Of a stretch of 64,000 bases of DNA, positions 55,152 through 64,000 are shown one piece after another. Each line of letters begins with the position of its first letter. Positions within the stretch are counted from its first letter, which is position 1. The position numbers and the translations under genes were made by a program. Origin of the DNA: Phialocephala subalpina. Taxonomy: Eukaryota; Ascomycota; Leotiomycetes; Helotiales; Mollisiaceae. The stretch is from assembly GCA_900073065.1 (NCBI GenBank), contig FJOG01000007.1, forward strand, positions 1,175,997 through 1,239,996, written 5' to 3'. A model generated the notes under the pieces. That model was not told where the DNA came from. It ran no database searches and worked only from the letters and a program-made list of their open reading frames with translations.

Positions 55152-56587
55152 TATTAAGGCTTCTTCGTTCGCAAATTAATGTTGGGTGGGCATCTGAAGT
55201 AGGGATGACAAGTTGGAAAGAGGAGGGAAGAGCAAGCAAGTTTGGAGAACGATTGAGTATATGGAATGTAAGTGATGAGTGAATCCATCCCACCAGATTA
55301 TCAACAAAGCCCTCGCGAAATCAACATTTCAATCACGAGCTTCTAGATTGTTCAAATCCTAGCATTTGTGATGCATCTTCTCTCTCATTCATTGGAGGGA
55401 AATGCCCGAAATCCCCATCATGGTAACCTTACACCCGTCACTTGCACAACATTCTTAGATCTTGTCAACTAACTATCTGAGATCCAATCACCGTTATCAA
55501 CGCCTCATCACTATCATTTTACCCCCATTTTGGAATCAGCGACTGCATTTCTTTGGTCCCAAGAAGCCAAAGATTGTTCCTGAGCTCCTCATGGGGTAAT
55601 GCTCCGATGCAAGTCATTTGAATTTTCTGTTACACATACTCGTAGGTAGTGAATTAAGCTCACGGAAACGCACATTCGATAGCAAATCTCGTCATCTACA
55701 GGTTAGATCGATGCCAACACGTGGTTATGACCTCCGAGTCCGGGTCATTGGTTTCTCAGAGTCACGCAAATCTCGTTCTTGTACCAAACGACGACATAAA
55801 GTTGTACACAACCGAGGTATTCATTATCCTTCTCGTTGAGCATCAATGTAATCCCGGATTAGTAAGTTATTCTTTCTATGACTCGAGTCGGTCTTCATGC
55901 GACTACCCTTCTGCTTACTGTTGTTCTTGGCTAACATCTTTGGAATTGTGGCATGCTGTCTTTCGGCAATGACTGCCGAGTCACACAACATGGAGCCGAA
56001 GTGCCCTCGAAGCGGGATTTCGAAGAGGGCCTCATCGAGAAAGACTCAAGTCATTATTTAGGAAGTGATGCTATTTGTTTCGGTAGGCAATTTTGAGTCT
56101 TCAGCAGATACCATGCACCCTGGATGATGGCCACCCTTGAATGAACCAAGGCCAGAAGCGGAGCAAATCCTTCTATCTGACCGCTGCTAATCTCTTATAG
56201 AAGAGACGACATAATTTGTTAACCTTCAAATTTATCCGTATGGTTCGGCTTCTTACCGCTCTATCTGTTGCAATACTCGAGCAAGTGGAGCTACAGTTAT
56301 TGCCGTAGCCCCAAATCAACCAGAACCGTTTGAATGAGGGGTTTGCAATGCTGTGTTCAGACCCTGCATTCAAAACAAAGGCGACGTGTCGATCATGACG
56401 AACAAAAAAGTAACAAAATCAAATTCAACGTCTTCTGTTCATCGAATAGTACGAACACACAGGTGAGTGGATTTGAGGTCATCAGCACAGTCAGCGTGTT
56501 AGTCATGCAATAAAATATTGTTTTTCTGAGCGATCACTGCCACGAGGCAGGCCACATCAACTCATAAATTTCTATCCTAGGAGCCAT

Positions 56588-56611
56588 AGCGGTGGACAGA
56601 CGTCCACCGCT
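56588..56611. repeat. Perfect 10-bp inverted repeat, 4-nt spacer
   Basis: AGCGGTGGAC, spacer AGAC, GTCCACCGCT, immediately followed by TTTT. It contains inverted CGG/CCG triplets 14 bp apart, the arrangement bound by many Zn2Cys6 regulators, and could also fold as a hairpin in RNA. Confidence 0.75.
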
Positions 56612-56768
56612 TTTACATGCTCGTGCTGGCGATGATAGGTTTTGGTAAATGTCACATGACCATAACTCCAGCTCACTGAAGCCTGGGTTTCAGAAGCAAA
56701 CGTTATTCCTAGAAGGTCACGCCGAGTGACTCAGACCGAATTTATCCAGAAGTCCACCTCGAGGGTTG

Positions 56769-56776
56769 TATAAAAG
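56769..56776 (+). promoter_or_regulatory. Consensus TATA box without adjacent gene
   Basis: TATAAAAG on the plus strand, 158 bp after the inverted repeat and more than 1 kb before the next coding region. It may drive a long 5' UTR of the OPT gene, a non-coding RNA, or nothing. Confidence 0.45.
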
Positions 56777-57846
56777 CCTCGATCGCTGATCATTGTGAGC
56801 CGTTCCATTCATGTTCAATCAGTTTCCAAAGTATTGGTGCTTCTTTTTTTATTTCGCTTTGTTCTGAGCTGCCATATCTCTGGCTGGCCCTGCGTCGAAG
56901 AGTACCGAAACCTATGGCTGGTGGCAGCCTCTGACAATTGAGCACATCAAGTCGAAATAACCACGTTGGCCCTCGGAAGCTTCTGCTTTCGAGTTCAGGC
57001 TGCAATGAGTCGACTGAATGCTGACACAATCGTGGTTGTGGGATATCATTATCATCCGTCATATGGCTGGAACCACAATCGAAGATCAGAGTTTAAAAGC
57101 AATAGTCTCGCTGGTCGTGGTGCCTTTCGTTCCGCTGATGTGGACGTTGGAGGTTCGCATTGGTAAGCCCCACAATTTCTCAGGGGGTCTCGGTAAACTC
57201 TCGACAAAGATACGATCCCCCTATTTTGCTCGACCCCGCGTTCCACAAGACATCCAATGCCCATCCGATTTCGAAAGATAATGGCCTACTCCGGCAGATG
57301 CATGTTTCCTCGTTCCCATGGACGCATTATCGAAACAAACGTTACCACAAACAGCATGATTGATAGGCTTACTTTATGTCTGAGCTGTGCCGCAGAGTTG
57401 TTCATGCGACGTTTCGGATAAGGATATCAGCCTCTTCGACAACTGACACTGGCTTTGGGACCCAGAGGCGCGGATTTCTGCAGATCCGATTCCAAGATAT
57501 CCTCCAGGTTCTTTTTTGACAGATAATCAGACACGGCAAGCCTAACAGACAAAGCGTCGGTAGTATCACTCTGTTACAATGCCTTTGTCTCTGATAACGG
57601 GATGGGATGCTATTGATCATAATCAAAGTTGATCGTCTTCGTAACACCCCACGGGTATGCACGTTCTCTTGATTGCCGCTTTCATTATTTGCTTGCGGTT
57701 CCTTGCTTCCTTATCTCTCCTCTAGGTTGTGAGGTCGGTGGCGTACTGTGAGAGTTTAATTTGAAATGACTTTATGAAAGATGTTCCTCCGTCATCTGCT
57801 GTGAAGTTGTGATGTGAAATTTGGAGCAGAAAATATCGCTGGAATC

Positions 57847-60490
57847 ATGGCTGGAACACGATTAGGCCGCAGGACGGCGACGATGACAAGCATGGATTCG
57901 GCATCCACTTCGTCTTTCGAGAAGATGAAGTCCGGCACTTCGGTAGAGAATCTTGTTCGTTATGACACTTGGGATGCCGAGAGGAACAAGGAGGAGGTGG
58001 TTGCTAACATGGAGACAATCGCCTTGAAGGCATTGCATGTGGACGATGACCCTACCTTGAACCCATGGACATTCAGAATGTTCTTTCTAGGTATAGTTAT
58101 CTTGTCGAATCCTTCTCTAAGAGCTTCACTGATGAAGAGATAGGATTCGGTCTCTCCGGCTTTGGTTCTGCCCTTGCGACAATCTTCCTCTTCAAACCTC
58201 AAAGCGTATCAGTATCCGTCATCTTCTTGACTGTGATCAGTTACGTTATTGGAAATGCAATGTCGTTGGTCATACCTAACAAGGGCGTCATTGGCCGATG
58301 GTTCAATCCTCACAGCTTCAACTCGAAGGAACATCTAGCAATCGTCATCATGTCAAGCTCGGCATCAGGGGCAGCCTACGCCACTGAAGTCCTTGCGACC
58401 CAGAAACTATACTACAACATCATTCCCAATGCGTTGGTGGCAATACTCTTATTACTGTCGTCACAATTGCTAGGTTATGGTCTGGCTGGTGTGCTGCGCA
58501 AGAGCTTGGTTTACCCAACGAAAATGTTGTGGCCCAGCATTTTACCCCTCAGCTCTCTTATCGAGACCTTGCACCGAGATAAGTCTAAAATGCGCAAGAA
58601 ATTCAACTTCTTCTGGATCATCTTCTCGGTTGTCGCCGTTTGGGAATTGTTTCCTCAGTATGTTATGCCTGTGCTCACTGGAATCAGCTTCTTTTGTCTA
58701 GCCAACAGAAAGAGCTTGGTCTTTACCAATAGTAGGTTTCCATCTCAAGCCTTACCAAGGATGCCGCTGATCCATAACAGTATTCGGTGGAGCGAGCGGG
58801 AATGAGGGATTGGGACTTCTTGCCCTGTCTTTTGACTGGCAATACATCACCACCTCGTCTCTCTTCCTGCCCTTGATTACACTCACCAACAGCTTCATCG
58901 GGTTCGTGATCTGCACTGCTTTATACATCGGTTTGTACTACGGCAACGTGTGGCAAGCCATGAACTTCCCCTTCCTATCTCAGTCGTTGTTCTCTCCCAG
59001 CTCCAACTCAACTTTGTTTGATGTCTACAACCAATCCGCCATTCTGGATGCCAATAATGCGTTGAATGTCGCTGCTCTGGAAACAGCAGGCATTCCATTC
59101 TTCGCTACTACCAACGCTGCCTACCTTCTGACGACCAATCTTGGCATCACTGCGACTGTCATGCATATTATCCTCTGGAATCGAGAGGCAGTCAAACAAG
59201 CTTTCGTTGGACTGAGCCTTTCCAAAATCAGGAGCTATCGTCCCAACCTCAAATTCTGGCAAAAGTCTCATGCAAACCAAGGAAGGGAGAAACTTGACGA
59301 AGATACATCAGACCTCGACCCGCATTACAAAATGATGCTGGCATACAACGAAGTCCCTGCTTTGTGGTATATCGGAATTCTGGCTGTCTCGATGGTCGTT
59401 GCACTCTTCTGCATCTACAACCTCAACTCGACGCTTCCATGGTGGGGCTTCTTCATTGCTTGTCTGCTCTCGTTCCTCAGCACTCTCTTCTTCGGAGCCT
59501 TGGCTGGATTGGTTGGGTTCAACGTCCCCATCACCAGTGTCATTCAATTGATTGGAGGCTATCTACATCCAGGGAAGCCTGTCGCCAATATGTATTTTGT
59601 CCTATTCGGTGCGAATGCTCAAGCCCAGGCGCTGTTCTTGGTCGAGAACTTGAAACTTGGGCAATATGGCAAGTTGAGTCCCAAATGTACTTTTACAGTT
59701 CAAATTATGGGTACTGTGTTCGGGGCCATTGTCAATTATGTTTTGATGAACTCGATCACGACAAGTCAACGTGACATCTTGCTATCCTTGGAGGGGACGA
59801 ACATTTGGTCAGGTCAAGTCATTCAATCATTCAATTCCAATGTGAGTTTACCCACTTTGCAAGTTCTTCAAGTACTGACAATCATGAGGCAATTGCCTTC
59901 GGTGCTCTTTCCAAGTACATGTTCAGTATCGGTCGCACCTATCAATGGATCGTTCTTGCCCTTCCTGTCGGCTTCGCTGTTCCGTTGCCCTTCTACTTCG
60001 CACACCGCTACTGGCCCAAAGCCGGCTTCGACTACTTCATCACTCCCGTCATCTGCTGGTATCTGGGATACCTCTCAGTTGGTATCAACAGTTCGGTGAT
60101 GATGTATTTCTTGATTGGCTTCTTCGTTCAATTCTTCGTCAGGAAGAGATATCCGGAGTGGTTCTTGAAGTACAACTATATCCTCGCAGCTGCGATCAGT
60201 GGTGGAACTGAGCTGTTGGTGTTTGTCACCACGTTTGCGGTGCAGGGTGCGAGTGGTGTTGCGATTCCATTTCCTCCGTAAGCTGCTTCCCTTCCTATTT
60301 TGGTGGCAAGTGTTTGAGTTTGTTCCTCAAAGCAACAGCACACATGCACTCTTGTTGCCTAATCATACACTTCTATCCTGTAACTTGCTTGGACATTTTG
60401 CTGACTTAGAGTGTGTTTAGGTACTGGGGAAACAATTTCCAGAAAGGAAATTTCGATTTCTGCGCAACGAATCCTGCTTTGGGTGGGTAG
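57847..60490 (+). CDS. OPT-family oligopeptide transporter
   Basis: Five exons: 57847-58090, 58144-58731, 58781-59841, 59889-60277 and 60421-60490, giving 783 residues. Introns are 47-53 bp except the last (143 bp). The N-terminal ~70 residues are hydrophilic, then NPWTFRMFFLGFGLSGFGSA enters the membrane. Family features: SYVIGNAMSLVIPNKGVIGRW followed by FNPHSFNSKEH; MLWPSILPLSSLIETLH; FGGASGNEGLGLLALSFDWQ; YGNVWQAMNFPFLSQSLF; KMMLAYNEVPALWYIGILAV; and the C-terminal YWGNNFQKGNFDFCATNPAL. About 14-16 membrane segments are expected. OPT proteins import tetra- and pentapeptides, glutathione or siderophore-like cargo with protons; the specific substrate is unknown. Confidence 0.94.
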
Positions 60491-61245
60491 AAGCCAGGGA
60501 CCTGGATTTTCTGGGAGGGAAGGCAGCCATGGACGTGTACATCATTCGATGTTGATAGCACTACAAGCATCTCTATTACACTATATGGATCTTTTGCTAA
60601 GCTTGCATATGACTGTATTCGCGAATTTGTCATTCAAAGCATGTTAGAGTTCGAGACAACGTCGAGGTCCCCATTTCACGTGCCCAATGCCCACAACGTT
60701 TCACGATAGAACTCCAAATATTCAGCTGGAGAGGTTCCTCAGACAGATTTGTATGATAATTCTTCCGCTACTAATTATAATCCATCGTTACAACAACTAT
60801 CGCAGCTTTGCTCCGATCAATCCAATGACAAAGAGCCAGCTGACCTTCACCAAGTCCGGATCCGGTGTCATTCACCTTTCAAAGAACAAAGATGGAATCG
60901 GTTTCAGCGAATTTGAACGCACAGACCACAAATATGATTGATTGCTTTAGATTATAGTGAAATCTATCAGGTATACGCAAACACTCAACCTCTTCCTCTT
61001 TCAGGTCTGCAAACAACGACCCTCCCCACCTACGCAATCCGCAACTTGCCAAAATCGTAATCACGACCTCAAAAAGACGCGGCATAGCTGTTGCGCTTGC
61101 AGGCCGCACGAGATATCGATCAATAAAGTCTGTCAACATCGTACTCACTTCTCTGACGTTCACCTTCGACACTCTACGGACCCCGTCATCTCAGCCACTT
61201 GGCATAGCAAACCCTTCCCATTCCACGTCTTCACCGCAAGAAGTC
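60491..61245. other. Intergenic, 0.75 kb
   Basis: 3' region of the OPT gene and upstream region of the next gene. The string GCAAACAACGA at 61010 recurs at 62810 upstream of the paralogous gene. Confidence 0.35.
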
Positions 61246-61966
61246 ATGGCACCAAAGCGAAAGCGCAATGCTACGGGGAAGGTGAAGCGCAGAAAGAAGC
61301 AGGCTTCGAAGATGGCCGTAGCCGGTAAGCATTGAGAACTGGTCCTCGTACCATTCACACACCCAAGACGCTGACGCTTTCTTGACAGTCGCACGCCCAG
61401 AGTCCGAGCCTGGTGTTACAATTGTCCCAGCTGAGATACTTCGTCAGATATTTCGCCTCTTGGACATCGTCACAGCCACAACCTTCGGAATTGCTTGCAA
61501 GACTTTCCGCGAAATCTATACCGCTGCCTTCGAGGCCCAATTCAGAAGACCGCCGACACCAGCCATCAAGCTACTCACCGAGGTACAGCTCGAGGACAAA
61601 ACCAGCCTTGCTCTCTATACCAGTTTTCAGACGTGGATGGGTCCTGGTCGCAGTTGGAATCCGTTCGCGGGAAAATGGCACGACCGTCAGCAGATGCTGG
61701 AATGGTCTCAACAGATGACGGCGGAAGTTAAGGAAGCCAGAGAGGAGAAGGCCGAGAGACGTGACGCTGCGCAGGCGGAGAGAGAGGTTAGGAAGGAAAG
61801 TGAGGCAGAAGACCGAGAGATTGCTCGAGAGAAGCAGCGGGCAGGCCAGCGAATGCCGCCGCGGCTCCTTCGGGACAAGCATGGAACTTTCATCCAGCTT
61901 CTATTGCGATCGAACTTTCTCACGCTATCGGCTGGAGCATGGATGAATGCGCTGAGACGATCCTGA
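61246..61966 (+). CDS. Basic-N-terminus F-box-like coiled-coil protein, copy 1
   Basis: Two exons, 61246-61324 and 61389-61966, giving 218 residues. The first exon encodes a 26-residue, strongly basic leader (MAPKRKRNATGKVKRRKKQA), a likely nuclear localisation signal. The second has VPAEILRQIFRLLDIVTATT followed by FGIACKTFREIY, which resembles an F-box (LP.EIL..IF..LD...). A central aromatic block (FQTWMGPGRSWNPFAGKWHD) leads into a charged coiled coil (EKAERRDAAQAEREVRKESE). No known full-length family is recognised. It shares exon layout and all blocks with the gene at 63028. Role unknown; a nuclear substrate adaptor is only a guess. Confidence 0.72.
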
Positions 61967-63027
61967 GAGCTCTCCGAAGTTGGTTCAACCTTAGTATTAT
62001 AAGGCGAACCAGGTTCAATCGAGTGTACCTCCTTGTCCCTGTAACGGCATCTCTCCAACCCGAAAGAGTACTCGTTGCGTGGCAGAAAACTTGGGAGTAA
62101 GTATTCCAATAGTTTGTAGCTTAAATGATCAACCTTTCACATGCTGACTCCTTTTAGTACATATATAGATCCCACTCAAGTCATCGCTCCGGGAGTATTA
62201 TACTTCAAACGTAGAACCCCGGCACTTGGCTGCCAACGCGGCCGTCTTCAATACGTATCCCGGTGATCCAGCACCGCCTGGAGGAGCCGCAACTCAGAAT
62301 TACAGAGTACTGAGGAACAGAAATGTACCCAACTAGTGATCTTTTATTCTCATTCTATTATGACAGGCATCTGTCCTTTGCAGACCGAAAGCGGACTGTG
62401 CAATACAATGCATCACCGAGACTTGAAAAATACAGAGCTTCTAATTATACTATAATTAAGAAAATCATAACACTGAAAGACTTTCTCATGTTTGGCAGCA
62501 TGCTCGACACTTTGACTTATTCTCTGATCTTTGAAAGGTATGAGGTAAAAGTGATAGTGATGCATTTTTGGTGGACGGGCTGGAATATTACTTTGACTCT
62601 CCACAGGATTATGATAGCAGTGAATTGTTTAACCAACTTAAATAGTATAGAGTATAAATTGGTTCAGGTCAGTGCTAATCAGGTTCGAAGAAGCACGAAA
62701 ATTCCTGTGTATTTTGGTGAATTGAAAACATTCTTTGTTCGCATCCGACCACAAAAGTGGGCCTACTCTTGCTCGCAGCTCCCTACTATCAACGTCTTCT
62801 GATCGTGTCGCAAACAACGAACTTGCAAGATTTTGACTACGAATCAACGCGTATCCAAGGACTCAGCACTCACGGGACTTTAACTCATTGATCCTTGCAT
62901 CTCACCCGTTTGATCCAAACACATTTCTGCCGATCTTCCATCTACCGTGGGCCTTTCACCTTCGACTCCCTACGCCTCCGCTCTTTCACCTCGACAAAGA
63001 AGACAGTAACACTTACTTTCGCGTAAT
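61967..63027. other. Intergenic between tandem paralogues, AT-rich core
   Basis: 1.06 kb. The segment 62330-62680 is AT-rich and carries a 159-codon open frame (62323-62802) of ordinary composition without any recognised domain; I regard it as chance. GCAAACAACGA at 62810 is shared with the upstream region of the first copy. Confidence 0.4.
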
Positions 63028-63873
63028 ATGGCTCCCAAGCGCAAGGTTGCAGCAGGCAAGTCCAAGCCACGCAAGAAGGCTGCAGCCAAGAAGAAGACCG
63101 TCAAGCCAAGTGAGTGTACCGTAGGTTCAACTGGGCTCTTGGCCAGCAGCTGATAGTTTTGCATAGCATATGAACCTTCTCCTCTAGCTTTAGCCTTCAT
63201 CTACAATTTCCGCTTCCCAAGAGATATCTGGTATCAGATCATCGAGGAAAGCGATGTCATCACACAAACAGTGTTGGGCATCACCTGCAAGACGTTCCGA
63301 GAGATTTACCTCAAAGTTGTCGAGAAACGCGGACTTGATGGCATCCTACCCGTACCTGTCATCGACTTGAGCCACGAAATCCTCTTCCCAGATGGGACTT
63401 TAATTACTCTCCGATCTTGCCTTGCCAACTGGGCCGGCTGTCAGGGTGGGATCAAGCGTGTTTGGAACCCATGGCTCGAGAAATGGTGTAACAGCGCAAG
63501 GATGGCAGTGTTCGTCGAAGAAGGTGGCTTGGTCGAACAATACGGACAAGAACTCATTGAGGAAATAGAAGGAGAGAAGGAAGCGAGACATGAGGAGCGA
63601 CAGCGGCTCAAGGGTGAGAGACAGGAGAAACGCGAGCGAGAAAATCAAGACAGGCAGGAGGCACGGGAAGCAAAAGCCCAAAAGAAGAAGGATCATGATT
63701 ATTATCGCGAGGATGTTGAGGGTTATGATCATGATTTTGATGCAGATGACGACGAGTCTGAAGGAATCTCGTCGGACGAATCAGTTGAGAGTGGGGAAGA
63801 AATAGAGACCGATGAGGAGGTGTTTTGGGGCTCTGACTCCGAAGATGCTATGGGAGGCGACATTAGTGATTGA
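63028..63873 (+). CDS. Basic-N-terminus F-box-like coiled-coil protein, copy 2
   Basis: Two exons, 63028-63109 and 63167-63873, giving 262 residues. The first exon encodes MAPKRKVAAGKSKPRKKAAA followed by KKKTVKP, again a basic leader interrupted at the same phase and nearly the same codon as the copy at 61246. The second reads FRFPRDIWYQIIEESDVITQ followed by TVLGITCKTFREIY, then an aromatic block (CQGGIKRVWNPWLEKWCNSA), a K/E/R-rich coiled coil, and an acidic tail (DADDDESEGISSDESVESGE) that copy 1 lacks. The invariant core between copies is CKTFREIY. The pair arose by tandem duplication. The acidic tail suggests interaction with basic partners such as histones, which is inference only. Confidence 0.74.
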
Positions 63874-64000
63874 GGTCTGCAGGAATGGTTTTGGAGATTG
63901 TCTCTATTTCTAGTGTAAATCAAGCCTCTACATGCCTTTGGTCCTCTCTGGAAAATACAAAGAGCAATTATGCATGCTGGGTTGTCGTTCACTGCACGTA

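Larger units (their letters stand above)
55152..57846. other. Gene-less stretch, 2.7 kb
   Basis: The longest non-coding interval in the right half. Short open frames at 55620-56090 shift frame repeatedly and contain fragments that look protein-like (for example EVPSKRDFEEGLIEKDSSHY around 55995-56060) but no identifiable domain. It includes a perfect inverted repeat and a TATA box, listed separately. The proximal part must carry the OPT promoter. Confidence 0.4.

Noticed and set aside
62323..62802. 159-codon open frame between the two tandem paralogues
   Set aside because: AT-rich, tyrosine/isoleucine-rich, no motif and no intron signals; probably chance.

Overview
The window reads as nuclear DNA of a filamentous ascomycete (Pezizomycotina). 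Genes lie on both strands at roughly one per 2-3 kb. Most are broken by short introns of about 45-60 bp with GT...CTRAC...YAG signals. Several families are typical of, or restricted to, filamentous ascomycetes: an ATG28-like autophagy protein, 2EXR-domain proteins, a fungal-specific transcription-factor-domain protein, and a GH18 chitinase with a CBM1. Leotiomycetes is my guess for the class, but the sequence does not prove it. All exon boundaries are inferred by reading frames across splice signals and from family conservation.

Layout. 0-9.4 kb holds housekeeping genes: the transcription elongation factor SPT5 (- strand, 3' end off the window), a quinone oxidoreductase (+), a DCAF7/WDR68-type WD40 protein (-) and a phosphopantetheine adenylyltransferase (+). 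10.7-14.2 kb holds a large uncharacterised acidic-tailed protein (+) and a convergent short-chain dehydrogenase (-) with an 11-nt micro-exon. 15-26.9 kb holds an ATG28-like protein, a DHA1 drug transporter, a long gene-poor stretch with an AT-rich block, an aquaporin, a possible Q/N-rich relic and folylpolyglutamate synthase. 27.9-36.8 kb holds a second complete FPGS-type gene (-), then a same-strand trio: DHA2-type MFS transporter, oleate-hydratase-family flavoprotein and a fungal transcription-factor-domain protein. 38.4-44 kb holds a secreted GH18-CBM1 chitinase and three 2EXR paralogues: one intact, one with a single in-frame TAG, and one decayed.

44.5-53.3 kb holds kynurenine 3-monooxygenase (-) divergent from methionine aminopeptidase 1 (+), a cornichon/Erv14 cargo receptor, the splicing factor Prp17/Cdc40, and an unrecognised tail-anchored protein. 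53.5-64 kb holds an UNC-93-like transporter (-), a 2.7-kb gene-less stretch carrying a perfect 10-bp inverted repeat and a TATA box without a downstream gene, an OPT oligopeptide transporter, and a tandem pair of paralogues with a basic N-terminal exon, an F-box-like segment and a charged coiled coil.

Functionally the window mixes core eukaryotic machinery with accessory transport, secretion and lineage-specific duplicates. I see no complete secondary-metabolite cluster, CRISPR, phage or intact transposon. The features most worth a second look are the local duplications at different stages of decay (2EXR trio, basic/F-box-like pair, FPGS pair), two micro-exons, the oleate-hydratase homologue with a substituted active-site loop next to a transporter and a regulator, and the orphan promoter-like segment near 56.6-56.8 kb.
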